Assembly (NCBI GenBank): GCA_036274675.1 | Contig: DASUFE010000047.1 | Coordinates: forward strand, 1 to 24,896 | DNA from: DASUFE01 sp036274675 | Lineage (GTDB): Bacteria > Pseudomonadota > Gammaproteobacteria > HTCC5015 | Direction: 5' to 3' | Length of the DNA stretch: 24,896 nt | Part shown: piece after piece, positions 7,203 to 16,170 of the stretch | Numbering within the stretch: position 1 is the stretch's first letter | Layout: each line of letters begins with the position of its first letter | The notes under the pieces: generated by a model | What the model was told of the DNA's origin: nothing | The model's input: the letters and a program-made list of their open reading frames with translations, nothing else | The model's database searches: none | Position numbers and translations under genes: made by a program

Positions 7203-8549
7203 ATGGATCGTAACAAGCCAAGCAAACATTCCGGATGGAGGGCCGCGCTCAGCTGCGGAATCCTGCTGCTCGGTTGCGCCGCCGCAGGCCGCGCGCGCGC
7301 GCTGGATAACGAGGCCGATTTACAGGCTGACGTTTTCTACCTGTACGACGAGACTCAGGACCTCGGTCTGCCCGATGAGGCGCGCGGCGAGACCGGAATC
7401 AATCTGCGGCCGCGGCTGTACACGAGTCTCTCCGAGGAGTGGCATTCCTTCGTTTCGCTGCAGTTCTTTTACGCGACCGACACGGTCGACCTCAGCACCG
7501 ATGAGTTCGACCAGGCCAGGGCCTCCGACCGTTTCGCCGAACTGCGGCAGCTGTGGCTGGAGTGGGGCGGACTGACGGATTATCCCGGCGAGGCGCTGCG
7601 CGTGGGCAGGGAACGCCTGCGCATGGATGACGGCCTGGTGCTGGATTCGGATATCGTAACCGCGCGCTGGGCCTGGGACACCACTCTCCTCAAGGGCGGC
7701 ATCGGGGTCGCGGAGGAGCTCGACACATTCCGCACCGACGACTCCGAGCTGAGCGACGCCGAGGATAACCTGAAGCGCACCTATGCCATTCTGCGCTGGC
7801 AGTACCGATACAATGCCTTCGTCAGCGCGCATGTGATCGACACCGACGGCAGCGACAATACGGTGAATGCACCCCAACTTACCTGGAGCGGCCTCTCCTT
7901 CGATAACGGCTACTTCGATTTCCGCACCCGCCTGCCGTGGCAATATTACTTCACGGTTTACGGCGTCAACGGCCATGAAACCAAGGATGGCGCGCAGGTC
8001 GACGTCAACGGCTGGGCGGTGGACGGCGGTATGCGCTGGCGCAGCGGCGGCGACTCCGGTTTCAACTTCGGGACGCAGCTTACCTTCACCGACGACAAGC
8101 CCGACGGCTACCGCCAGACCGGGCTGCAGAGCAACCGCGCCTATTACCTCGGGGCCCGCACCCGCCTGCACCGCCTCAACGAAGCACTGCGCGCGGACCT
8201 GCGCAACATCGGCATCGCCACCGCCTATATCGGACTGCTGCCCGAGAAGTCGCCCTGGGAAGTCGGGTTCGCCGGCCACACGCTGTACCTGCGCGACGAG
8301 CAGGGGCCGTTCTCGGCGCGCGGCTATTCCGGCCATACGAACGGCACCGACAAGGATATCGGGCGCGCCCTCGATCTGGTGATCTCATACTACTGGGACA
8401 AGAACGACAACGTAATGGCGGACGATGTGCGCATGGACAGTTACCTGCGGCTGGTTCTGTCCGGGTTCTTTCCCGGCAAGGCCTTCGATGCCGGAGGCGA
8501 GGACAGGGAAGTCAATCGCGCGAGCGTGGAATGGGCGGTGACATTCTGA
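7203..8549 (+). CDS. algE: Alginate outer-membrane export porin (AlgE)
   Basis: AlgE is the outer-membrane beta-barrel through which alginate leaves the cell. The product is 448 aa, against about 490 in Pseudomonas. A signal peptide ends near ARA-LDN (residue 33). The mature protein is rich in alternating strand segments and in arginines expected to line an anionic-polymer channel, for example LRVGRERLRMDDG and YYLGARTRLHRL. The C-terminal strand ends in phenylalanine (VEWAVTF), the usual BAM recognition signature. GGAG lies 7 nt before the ATG, and the gap after algK is 13 bp. Its stop overlaps the algG start (TGATG). It is somewhat shorter than the reference, so an extracellular or plug loop may be reduced. 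Confidence 0.94.
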   Translation: MDRNKPSKHSGWRAALSCGILLLGCAAAGRARALDNEADLQADVFYLYDETQDLGLPDEARGETGINLRPRLYTSLSEEWHSFVSLQFFYATDTVDLSTDEFDQARASDRFAELRQLWLEWGGLTDYPGEALRVGRERLRMDDGLVLDSDIVTARWAWDTTLLKGGIGVAEELDTFRTDDSELSDAEDNLKRTYAILRWQYRYNAFVSAHVIDTDGSDNTVNAPQLTWSGLSFDNGYFDFRTRLPWQYYFTVYGVNGHETKDGAQVDVNGWAVDGGMRWRSGGDSGFNFGTQLTFTDDKPDGYRQTGLQSNRAYYLGARTRLHRLNEALRADLRNIGIATAYIGLLPEKSPWEVGFAGHTLYLRDEQGPFSARGYSGHTNGTDKDIGRALDLVISYYWDKNDNVMADDVRMDSYLRLVLSGFFPGKAFDAGGEDREVNRASVEWAVTF

Positions 8550-10111
8550 TGATTAAATCCAGAGCATTTCCGATGCAGTTCCGTCGGCTGATATCCTGCC
8601 TGTGGTTGCTGCTGCTCGCGGCGGCGCCGGCGCTTCGGGCCGAGGTGACGCAACTGACGCCCCGCCAGTACACGATAACGCGCACCGACGGCGCCGAACT
8701 CCGGTTGCCGCAGCCGATACTGCCGGATATCGCTCCCTACAATGAATCGGCCGCGCGCCGGCGCCTGGACGCGGTGACGCCCGATGCGCCGGTCATCGAG
8801 GTACGGCGGGTGTTCGGCGAGTTCACGCTCAGCGATTTCACCGCCGCTGAACGCGCCGGCGAATGGGCGAAACGCCAGAGCTCGTTTCCGCGCGCGATCT
8901 TCCTCAAGTCCGGCCTGGCGCGGCCGGATGATATTGCGGATGCGCTGGCCGGGAGCGGCTATTTCGTCCGGGATCCCAAGGACCCCGATATCTACACCGT
9001 GCGTCTGCCGCTGGTGATCGAGGAGGGCGCGACCCTGGTGCTGGAGTCGGACGAGGAACTCAGGCTGTCGCAGCAGAGCGGGTCTTTCATGGTGGTTGAC
9101 GGCAAGATGTTCGCTTTCGGTTCGCGCCTGATCGCCTGGGACGAAAAGGCGGGCAAGGCCGCGCTGTTCCGGAACAAGGAAGAGTTCAGGCCTTTCATGG
9201 TCAGTTGGAGCGGCAGCGAGCTCTACCTCATCAACAGCCGGGTCGAGAGTTTCGGCTATTTCATGAGCAAATCCTACGGCATTACCGTGAGCAGCTATAC
9301 CCGGCGCGTGGGCGAACGCCTCAAACGGGATGAGGGGCCGAAGGCGTGGCTGATCGGTTCCGAATTCGTCGACATGTATTACGGATTCTATTGTTATCAC
9401 GCGAAGGACCTGGCGCTGATCGGCAACACCTACCGCGACAACATCGTTTACGGCATCGATCCGCACGACTACTCCAGCGGCATCATCATCGCCCATAACA
9501 CCGTGTTCGGGACCCGTAAGAAGCACGGCATCATCATCTCGCGCGGAGTCGGCGACAGCTGGATCTTCAACAACCGGAGTTTCAACAACAAACTCTCGGG
9601 ATTCGCCATCGACCGCAACAGTACCAACAACCTGTTGGCTTATAACGAAAGTTTCCATAACGGCAGCGACGGTCTGACGATCTATGAAAGTTCGGATAAC
9701 TTGATCTGGGAAAACTTTTTCTACGCCAACGCCAAGCACGGCGTCAGCGCGCGCAACAGTACGGACGTCAGGCTCTATAACAACCGGATCATCGCCAACG
9801 GCAGCTTCGGGGTTTACGGCAAGGTCGCCGACCTGTCGCATACCGACCGCAACATCGAGCTCGATCCTTACGCCTCTGAAATTTCGCTGACGGTGGCGGG
9901 GGGCGTAATCGCCGCGAATAACCGGGGTTCACTGTCGATCGACCGCCCGTTGTCGCTCGAGCTTTACGACATCGATCTGCGTTTTCCGAGCAACTCGAAG
10001 GGCCTTTACATGGAAGGCGCGCTGGCCGCGCATCACGAGCAATTGATGGAAATTCTGTTCAAGGATCGCCAGGCGGCGATCCTGCATCCGGTGGACAAGC
10101 AGGTGCAGTGA
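8549..10111 (+). CDS. algG: Periplasmic mannuronan C5-epimerase (AlgG)
   Basis: AlgG converts mannuronate to guluronate in the polymer during export. The 520-aa product has a signal peptide (cleavage near ALRA-EV, about residue 33). A right-handed parallel beta-helix (CASH/NosD-type repeats) covers about 220-460, seen as repeated short N-rich turns (FNNRSFNNKLSG, LIWENFFYANAKHG). The catalytic DPHD motif is at 304-307 (YGIDPHDYSSG), with His306 the expected catalytic base. The start at 8549 is chosen because GGTGA lies 7 nt upstream and the ATG overlaps the algE stop; in-frame ATGs at 8531 and 8573 are alternatives that also leave a signal peptide. Two bases separate it from algI. Confidence 0.96.
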   Translation: MIKSRAFPMQFRRLISCLWLLLLAAAPALRAEVTQLTPRQYTITRTDGAELRLPQPILPDIAPYNESAARRRLDAVTPDAPVIEVRRVFGEFTLSDFTAAERAGEWAKRQSSFPRAIFLKSGLARPDDIADALAGSGYFVRDPKDPDIYTVRLPLVIEEGATLVLESDEELRLSQQSGSFMVVDGKMFAFGSRLIAWDEKAGKAALFRNKEEFRPFMVSWSGSELYLINSRVESFGYFMSKSYGITVSSYTRRVGERLKRDEGPKAWLIGSEFVDMYYGFYCYHAKDLALIGNTYRDNIVYGIDPHDYSSGIIIAHNTVFGTRKKHGIIISRGVGDSWIFNNRSFNNKLSGFAIDRNSTNNLLAYNESFHNGSDGLTIYESSDNLIWENFFYANAKHGVSARNSTDVRLYNNRIIANGSFGVYGKVADLSHTDRNIELDPYASEISLTVAGGVIAANNRGSLSIDRPLSLELYDIDLRFPSNSKGLYMEGALAAHHEQLMEILFKDRQAAILHPVDKQVQ

Positions 10112-10112
10112 T

Positions 10113-11555
10113 ATGGTATTCTGTTCCAACATTTTCTTATTTCTGTTCCTGCCGGTCTTCCTCACGCTCTATTACCTGACGCCGTTCCGTTTCAAATCGG
10201 CGCTGATCCTGCTCGCGAGCTACTCCTTTTATGCCTGGTGGCGGCTCGACTTTCTGCTGCTGTTCTTCGCGGTCACTCTCTGGAATTTCTTCATCGGTGT
10301 CCGGATCGGCAGGGCGGGCGCCCGCAGCCCGATCGCGAAGCGCTGGGTCAGCCTCGGGGTGACGGTGAATCTTGTGACGCTGGGATATTTCAAGTACGCG
10401 GACTTCGGCGTCAGCAGTCTGAACACGGTGCTGGTCTCGATCGGCGCGGCGCCGCTGCCGCTGGCCGACGTGTTATTGCCGATCGGAATCTCGTTCTACA
10501 TCTTCCACGCCATCAGCTATATCACCGACGTCTACCGCGGGGACGCCGAACCCACCCGGCGCTTCTCCGATTTCGCGGCCTTTATCGCCCTGTTTCCGCA
10601 ACTCGTCGCGGGACCCGTGTTGCGCTACAAGGATCTCGCCTCGCAGTTCGCCGAACGCAGCCATACGCTCGACAAGTTCACCGAGGGCGCGGCGCGCTTC
10701 ATGCTGGGATTCGTCAAGAAGGTCTTCATCGCGGATTCTATCGCGCCGCTGGCGGATAACGCCTTCGCGCTGACGGATCCGACGGCGGCCGACGCCTGGA
10801 CCGGGATCTTCGCCTACGCGGCGCAGCTGTATTTCGATTTCTCCGGCTACAGCGACATGGCGGTGGGTCTCGGCCTGATGATGGGCTTCCGTTTTATCGA
10901 GAACTTCAACCAGCCGTATATCAGCCGCAGCATCACCGAATTCTGGAGGCGCTGGCACATCAGCCTCTCCACGTGGTTGCGCGATTATCTCTACATACCG
11001 CTGGGCGGTAATCGCGGCGGCACGGCCGCCACCTATCGCAACCTGTTCCTGACCATGCTGCTGGGCGGCCTGTGGCATGGCGCGAACTGGACCTTCGTCT
11101 TGTGGGGCATGTGGCATGGCAGCTGGCTGTGCCTGGAGCGCGCCTTCGGTCCGGTGAAGACCGGAAATACCGGTTTCAGAATTCTGCCCTGGCTCTCGAC
11201 GCTGTTTATCGTGTTGATGGGATGGGTCGCGTTCCGGGCCGAGACGCTGGCGCAGGCCTTCGGTTTTTACGGCGCGTTGTTCGGCGGTGATTTCCATTTC
11301 AGCCCCGCCTATACCGATTCAATCAGCCGGCTGCAGCTGTGCACGCTGGCACTGGCGTGGGTAATCGTGGTGCTGTACGGTCTGCGCGCGCTGCATGCCA
11401 GGCCGTGGCAGGGCGGCGCTGCCGTGTATGCGGGAGGATACGCCGCCAACGCTGTCGCACCTTTGGCGATGCCCGTGCTGGCCGTGCTGTTCACGCTGTC
11501 GGTGCTGAAGCTGTCGACCCAGAGTTATACGCCATTCCTGTATTTCCAGTTCTGA
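10113..11555 (+). CDS. algI: MBOAT O-acyltransferase for alginate acetylation (AlgI)
   Basis: AlgI moves acetyl groups across the inner membrane to the periplasmic acetyltransferases. The 480-aa polytopic protein begins MVFCSNIFLFLFLPVF, very close to Pseudomonas AlgI. It holds the MBOAT signatures QLYFDFSGYSDMAVGLG, RRWHISLSTWLRDYLYIP and GGLWHGANWTFVLWG. The essential histidine falls at residue 322, the position reported for Pseudomonas AlgI. AGGTG lies 7 nt before the ATG. In Pseudomonas algI follows algX-algL; here it directly follows algG, so the acetylation block I-J-F has moved ahead of X-L. It is about 40 aa shorter than the reference, at the C-terminus. Confidence 0.96.
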   Translation: MVFCSNIFLFLFLPVFLTLYYLTPFRFKSALILLASYSFYAWWRLDFLLLFFAVTLWNFFIGVRIGRAGARSPIAKRWVSLGVTVNLVTLGYFKYADFGVSSLNTVLVSIGAAPLPLADVLLPIGISFYIFHAISYITDVYRGDAEPTRRFSDFAAFIALFPQLVAGPVLRYKDLASQFAERSHTLDKFTEGAARFMLGFVKKVFIADSIAPLADNAFALTDPTAADAWTGIFAYAAQLYFDFSGYSDMAVGLGLMMGFRFIENFNQPYISRSITEFWRRWHISLSTWLRDYLYIPLGGNRGGTAATYRNLFLTMLLGGLWHGANWTFVLWGMWHGSWLCLERAFGPVKTGNTGFRILPWLSTLFIVLMGWVAFRAETLAQAFGFYGALFGGDFHFSPAYTDSISRLQLCTLALAWVIVVLYGLRALHARPWQGGAAVYAGGYAANAVAPLAMPVLAVLFTLSVLKLSTQSYTPFLYFQF

Positions 11556-11558
11556 TCC

Positions 11559-12728
11559 ATGAAGTACCGATACCTCAGATATTTCAGCATGATCTTCCTG
11601 ATCGCATTCATCGTCGGCATCGGAGCCTGGAGCCTGCCCGCGCTGGAAGGCTTCCGGCCGCGGGGAATGCGCGGACTGTTCAACGGCGAATGGGCGCTCG
11701 CGCTGGAAAAGCACTATAACCAGCGCCTGCCGATCCGCGACATGGGCATTCATCTGTGGACCGCCGTCCAGTACGGACTGCTCAACGAAGGCCGGCAGGG
11801 CGTGGTGGTGGGCAGGGACGGCTGGCTCTTCACCGATGAAGAGTTCCGGACTCACGATGATGCGGCGGAGCGCATCGGCCATCGCTTCAAGGAGATCGAA
11901 TCCATCCATGCTTATCTGCGGGCGCATAACGTCGCGCTGGTGCTGGCGCTGGTGCCCGCCAAGGCCCGTATCTATCCCGGGCAGCTGGGAGGGCGCAAAC
12001 CGGCGGCATTCTATCAGTCGCTGTATGGCGATGCCCTCAGATACGCCGCCGGCCGCCAGTTGATTGCGCCCGACCTGTGCAAGGCGATGCGGCGGGCCCT
12101 GGTCGACCGGCCGGAGGGCACGCAGCTGTTCCTGAAAACCGATACGCACTGGACGCCGGAAGGCGCCGCGGTCGCCGCCGCCGCCATTGCGGAGGAGATC
12201 GCCAAACAGGGCGTGCTGCCGCCCGAGGGAGCGGTCCGTTTCAGAACCGAGATGGTCTCCACCCGGGTGTACCAGGGCGATCTGTTGAACTATCTTCCGC
12301 TCGGTCCCTTTTCCGACTGGTTCGGCCCGGCCGCGGATGAACTCAAGGTCTACGTGACGCGGCGCGCGGAAGAAAGCATAACCAGCGAAGGCCTGTTTTC
12401 CGACAACGGCGCGGATGTCGTACTGGTCGGCAGCAGTTACAGCGCGAACAGTCTGTGGAATTTCACCGGCGCGTTGGAGCAGGCCCTGAGCCGGGAAGTC
12501 GTGAATTATGCGACCGAAGGCAAGGGCCCGGTGCTGCCGATGCTCGAGTACCTGGTGTCCGATGATTTTTCCGCAAAGCCGCCGCGACTCGTGATCTGGG
12601 AATTTCCCGAAAGGTATTTACCCGTCGTCTATCCCTATCCGAATGGGAAGTACACTGAACTTCTGGCCGGCGCAATCGACAAAATTTCAACCGACACCGA
12701 TACCGCAGTACATGGAGGAACGCGATGA
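11559..12728 (+). CDS. algJ: Alginate O-acetyltransferase, SGNH family (AlgJ)
   Basis: AlgJ is a periplasmic, membrane-anchored SGNH-hydrolase-like acetyltransferase that works with AlgI, AlgF and AlgX. The product is 389 aa. A single N-terminal membrane segment (about 8-28) acts as an uncleaved anchor. The catalytic site is Asp195-x-His197 in KTDTHWTPEG, plus nucleophile Ser293 in VGSSYSAN, with the family pattern GRDGWLF near residue 85. The start lies 3 bp past the algI stop with no clear Shine-Dalgarno, suggesting translational coupling. The stop overlaps the algF start (ATGA). AlgX, five kilobases from its usual place, shares the fold but carries an extra C-terminal module, which separates the two identifications. 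Confidence 0.94.
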   Translation: MKYRYLRYFSMIFLIAFIVGIGAWSLPALEGFRPRGMRGLFNGEWALALEKHYNQRLPIRDMGIHLWTAVQYGLLNEGRQGVVVGRDGWLFTDEEFRTHDDAAERIGHRFKEIESIHAYLRAHNVALVLALVPAKARIYPGQLGGRKPAAFYQSLYGDALRYAAGRQLIAPDLCKAMRRALVDRPEGTQLFLKTDTHWTPEGAAVAAAAIAEEIAKQGVLPPEGAVRFRTEMVSTRVYQGDLLNYLPLGPFSDWFGPAADELKVYVTRRAEESITSEGLFSDNGADVVLVGSSYSANSLWNFTGALEQALSREVVNYATEGKGPVLPMLEYLVSDDFSAKPPRLVIWEFPERYLPVVYPYPNGKYTELLAGAIDKISTDTDTAVHGGTR

Positions 12729-13375
12729 AAAATATTGCATGGATGCTGATGTTCGCAATTTACACGCCTTTCCTGATCCCGCCGGCCGCGGCCGTCGAAG
12801 AGGCCGCGCTCTACGCCGAGGACGCGCCCGAAGGTTCCGCCTTCGTGCGGGTGTTCAACGCGTACTCCGCGCAGACGCTGGAGAACATCGATCTCGGCGG
12901 CAAAGTGATAAAGACTCTGGACCCCCTGGAATCTTCACCCTATGTTTTCCTCCCGGCCGGCGGTCATGCGGTGCGGGTGGAAGGCAAGAACCAGCAGGTA
13001 ACGATGCGCGAGGGCGAATTCTATACCGTGATCGCCGGCTCGCAGTTTCCGCTGACCGTGATCCGCGACGAGGCCTTTAACAACCGCCGCAAGGCGCTGG
13101 TGAGCCTTTATAACGTCGTGTCAAAGGAGAAACTCGATCTCAAAACGGCGGACGGCGGCATTCCGATCATCGAGGACGTCGGATTTCTCGGCAACAAAAC
13201 GCGCGAGATCAACCCGGTGCGGCTCTCCGTGGAAGCGCTGGCGGGCGACACGCCGCTCGGACAGTCCAAGCCGGTGAACCTGCAATGGGGCAAGGTGTTC
13301 AGCCTGTTCGCCTGCGGCGAGAGCGGGCAGCCCAGCCTGGTATGGGTGGAAAACAAGATCGATACCACGCTCTGA
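12725..13375 (+). CDS. algF: Alginate O-acetylation accessory protein (AlgF)
   Basis: AlgF is a periplasmic protein required for alginate acetylation, with no known enzymatic motif; it is thought to bridge AlgJ and AlgX. The product is 216 aa, the same as the Pseudomonas protein. It has a cleavable signal peptide (about 1-23, ending PPAAA). The mature part is predominantly beta, with EGSAFVRVFNA near the N-terminus and SSPYVFLPAGGHAVRVEGK in the first domain. GGAGG (12714-12718) is well spaced before the ATG, which overlaps the algJ stop by 4 bp. The stop lies 2 bp before algX. Confidence 0.94.
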   Translation: MKNIAWMLMFAIYTPFLIPPAAAVEEAALYAEDAPEGSAFVRVFNAYSAQTLENIDLGGKVIKTLDPLESSPYVFLPAGGHAVRVEGKNQQVTMREGEFYTVIAGSQFPLTVIRDEAFNNRRKALVSLYNVVSKEKLDLKTADGGIPIIEDVGFLGNKTREINPVRLSVEALAGDTPLGQSKPVNLQWGKVFSLFACGESGQPSLVWVENKIDTTL

Positions 13376-13377
13376 CG

Positions 13378-14823
13378 ATGATGCGCCGGCGCATATTTTC
13401 CGTTTTGCCCAGGGCTCGGTCCGGCCTGCGGTGTCTGTTGCCGCTCGTCGCCGCGGGCTGGCTGTCGCAGCCGGCGTCGGGCTTTGCCCTGGACTATGAG
13501 ATCGTTCCCTGCTGCAGCCCTTGTCCCGCGGCCGACAATCGCGCGAACTACAATACCGGTTTTCTCTCGATATTCCCCATTTTGATGCGCGGCGAAGAGG
13601 ACTGGCTGTTCCGTTCCGACGTGGAACTGATAACCGACTTCGGCCCGGATGAATACCACCTGCAAGAGCTTAAACAGTTCGCCGATATCCTGCGGAGCCG
13701 CGGCACGCAACTGGCGATTGTTTACCATCCGACGCGCGGATTGGTGCATCCCACCAAGGTGCCGAAATCCGCGAAGTATGATTTCGTCGCCGCCAGCGCC
13801 AATTACCGGCGCATCCTGGAGCGCCTGCGCGCGCTCGGCATCATCGTGCCGGATTTGACGCCGCTCTTGAATGAAACCGGAAAAGAGCATGAATATTTTT
13901 TCCGCCGCGACCACCACTGGACCGCCTACGGAGCCGAGCGCGCGGCGCGCGTGGTCGCCGCTGAGCTGCGCAGGCAGCCCCTGTATGCATCCCTTGAAAA
14001 GCAGGCTTTCACCAACCGCCGCGTCGGCATCATGCGCAAGACCGGCACGCTGCAAATGGCATGGCAGCGCCTCTGCGGCGAGATGTACGCGGACCAGTAT
14101 GTGGACGAATTCGTTTCCGAGCGGGTCGAGGATCCGGCCGCCGCGGACCGGCAGGAGCAGCTGTTCGGCGATGCGCTGCCGCCGATCGCGCTGGTGGGGA
14201 CCAGCTTCAGCGCCCCGGATGTCAGCTACAATTTCGACGGATATTTAAAGGAGTACCTCGGCGTCGATATCTTGAACGAGGCGCTCGCGGGCGGCGGTGG
14301 CTACGACACCATGATCCGATATCTGATGAGCGATGAATTCAAAGATCATCCGCCCAAGCTTCTGCTGTGGGAGCTTCCCTCCTATCACGACCTGCGCAAG
14401 GAAATGTTCTACCGCGAGGTGCACGCGCTGATCGACAGCGGCTGCGACGGCAAACCGCCGGAACTCGCGCGCACCACGCGCCTGCATACGGGGCGCAACG
14501 AAATCCTGTTCAACGGCGGCGGTGAGCTGAAGACTCTGCGCGGCGGCAACTATCTGCTGGACGTGCAGTTCGACAATCCGGCGACGCACTACATGAATGC
14601 GACAGTATGGTACGTCAACGGCCGGAACGAGCGGGTGAAGATCGAGCATGCGTCCTGGATCGAAAACAAGGGGCGTTTCATGGTGGCGCTGCGGGACGAC
14701 GGCGAGTGGAAGGGGTTCAATTTTCTGTCGATGGACCTGAACGTGGAGGGGGCGCCGCCGGCCGCTTCGGTCACCGCCCGGTTGTGCAAGGACGGACGCC
14801 GTTCGCAAGTGGCGGACCGGTAG
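13378..14823 (+). CDS. algX: Alginate O-acetyltransferase with carbohydrate-binding module (AlgX)
   Basis: AlgX is the periplasmic enzyme that places acetyl groups on polymannuronate, and a component of the export complex. The product is 481 aa. After a signal peptide (cleavage near SGFA-LDYE) comes an SGNH-like domain with Asp178-x-His180 (RRDHHWTAYG) and Ser276 (VGTSFSAPD), counterparts of D174/H176/S269 in Pseudomonas. A C-terminal carbohydrate-binding module follows from about 370. Cysteines in VPCCSPC, QRLCGEM, DSGCDG and ARLCKDG fit the two disulfides of the reference structure. ATGs at 13378 and 13381 are equivalent choices; no clear Shine-Dalgarno is seen, and coupling to algF (2 bp away) is likely. 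It is displaced to after algF. Confidence 0.95.
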   Translation: MMRRRIFSVLPRARSGLRCLLPLVAAGWLSQPASGFALDYEIVPCCSPCPAADNRANYNTGFLSIFPILMRGEEDWLFRSDVELITDFGPDEYHLQELKQFADILRSRGTQLAIVYHPTRGLVHPTKVPKSAKYDFVAASANYRRILERLRALGIIVPDLTPLLNETGKEHEYFFRRDHHWTAYGAERAARVVAAELRRQPLYASLEKQAFTNRRVGIMRKTGTLQMAWQRLCGEMYADQYVDEFVSERVEDPAAADRQEQLFGDALPPIALVGTSFSAPDVSYNFDGYLKEYLGVDILNEALAGGGGYDTMIRYLMSDEFKDHPPKLLLWELPSYHDLRKEMFYREVHALIDSGCDGKPPELARTTRLHTGRNEILFNGGGELKTLRGGNYLLDVQFDNPATHYMNATVWYVNGRNERVKIEHASWIENKGRFMVALRDDGEWKGFNFLSMDLNVEGAPPAASVTARLCKDGRRSQVADR

Positions 14824-14829
14824 GCAGGC

Positions 14830-16170
14830 ATGAGACCTCTTCTGCGAAGGCTGATTTCCGCCGCCGTGTTAACGCTGTTTTGCGCCTGCACGCCGCGGCC
14901 CGAATCCACGGGGGCGGGCATTCTGGCGCCGCCAGGCTATTACCAGCCGGTAACGGTGAAAGCGCGCGCGCAGTATACATGCCCGGAGTTTCCCGAGCCC
15001 TATACCGGCCCGCTGGTCTTCGTCAGCAAATACGAGGGCGATAATTCGGGATCGCGCTCGAAGCTCAATTCCGCGGCGGCGAGCAATTATAAGGAAAGCG
15101 TCAGATCCATCCGCCGGCTGGAGCAGTTGAGCGCGCGCATTACGCGCGATTTCATCCGCGGCGCCGGAGAGCCCGCGCGTTCGTGCCTGCTCGATCTGCT
15201 GTACGACTGGGCGAGCCGCGACGCGCTGCTGGATGCCGAGGCCAATTCCATCGGGCAGGCCGCGCGCAAATGGGCGCTGGCGGCGATGGGCGCGCACTAT
15301 CTGCAGATCACGCAACTCGACTCGGGCCTGCCCGCATCCGACCGGCGCAAACGCGCCGCGATCGAAGAGTGGTTCGGAGAGCTTGCCGGACAGGTAATGG
15401 CTTTCTACAGCAATCGCGGCCCGGAGAAAGCCAACAACCACGATTACTGGGCGGCATGGGCGGTCATGGTTACCGCGGTGAATCTGCAGGACCGGGAGTT
15501 ATACGATTGGGCGCTCAATAAATACCGTCAGGGCGTCGCGCAAATCGACGGGCAGGGATATCTGCCGAATGAAATCAAGCGCAAGTCGCGCGCGTTGAGT
15601 TACCAGAATTTCGCCTTGCAGCCGCTGGTCATGCTGGCGGTGTTCGCGCAGGCCAACGGCGATCTGCAGCCGCAGGAGCGATGGGCGCTGGAGCGGCTGG
15701 CGCGGAAGGTGGTGGCGGGAATCCGCGATCCGCGGCTATATCGGGCGCTTACCGGCGCGGAGCAGGAAACGGCCGGGTTGCGGAGCGGCTGGTCGCTGGC
15801 CTGGATACCGCCATGGCGCGCGTACTTCGATCCTTCCATCGTGGCGCCGCTGCAGGCGGGCGCCGACGGTTTTAAATCCACCCGCATGGGTGGCGATATG
15901 GGCTGGTTGTTCGGGAACGGGGAGAGCGGGCCTTACGACACGCAACACAAGGACAATAACTTTCAAGCAAAAGGAATCGACAATGATACCCATCATTTTA
16001 TCTGGCGGCAGCGGCAGCCGGCTGTGGCCCCTGTCTCGCAAAAGCCGGCCGAAACAATTCATGCCGCTGATCGGCACCAAAACCATGCTGCAACACACAA
16101 TCGAGCGTCTGCCGGAGGGAAGCGTCGATCCGATCCTGGTCTGCAACCAGGACCACTGCTTTATCGTTGA
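14830..16170 (+). CDS. algL: Alginate lyase (AlgL) with out-of-frame C-terminal extension into algA
   Basis: AlgL is a PL5 mannuronate lyase that degrades alginate stranded in the periplasm by beta-elimination. The alpha/alpha-barrel hallmarks are present: VFVSKYEG, NNHDYWAAW with Asn203/His204, and KRKSRALSYQN with Arg251/Tyr258 (H202, R249, Y256 in Pseudomonas). The family-like C-terminus ends around residue 368 (FKSTRMGGDMGWLFGNGESG), but the frame stays open to residue 446, overlapping algA by 188 bp in another frame. Codon 369 is TAC, one base from TAA or TAG. The last 78 residues look non-homologous (many H/Q/R), so the ancestral stop was probably near 15936. The N-terminus ends in CAC-TPRPES, suggesting a possible lipoprotein (Cys20), although Phe at -3 is unusual. 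Confidence 0.9.
   Translation: MRPLLRRLISAAVLTLFCACTPRPESTGAGILAPPGYYQPVTVKARAQYTCPEFPEPYTGPLVFVSKYEGDNSGSRSKLNSAAASNYKESVRSIRRLEQLSARITRDFIRGAGEPARSCLLDLLYDWASRDALLDAEANSIGQAARKWALAAMGAHYLQITQLDSGLPASDRRKRAAIEEWFGELAGQVMAFYSNRGPEKANNHDYWAAWAVMVTAVNLQDRELYDWALNKYRQGVAQIDGQGYLPNEIKRKSRALSYQNFALQPLVMLAVFAQANGDLQPQERWALERLARKVVAGIRDPRLYRALTGAEQETAGLRSGWSLAWIPPWRAYFDPSIVAPLQAGADGFKSTRMGGDMGWLFGNGESGPYDTQHKDNNFQAKGIDNDTHHFIWRQRQPAVAPVSQKPAETIHAADRHQNHAATHNRASAGGKRRSDPGLQPGPLLYR

Noticed and set aside
5711..7225. 504-codon minus-strand open frame antisense to algK
   Set aside because: It covers algK end to end, has low-complexity R/Q/G composition, and no upstream signals; the sense gene is firmly identified.
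8441..9841. 466-codon minus-strand open frame antisense to algG
   Set aside because: Antisense shadow with V/D/A-rich monotony produced by the complement of GC-rich codons.
15890..15982. Upstream in-frame start extending AlgA by 31 residues
   Set aside because: The extension overlaps algL and has no homology to the family; AlgA begins naturally at MIPIILSGG with a good ribosome binding site.
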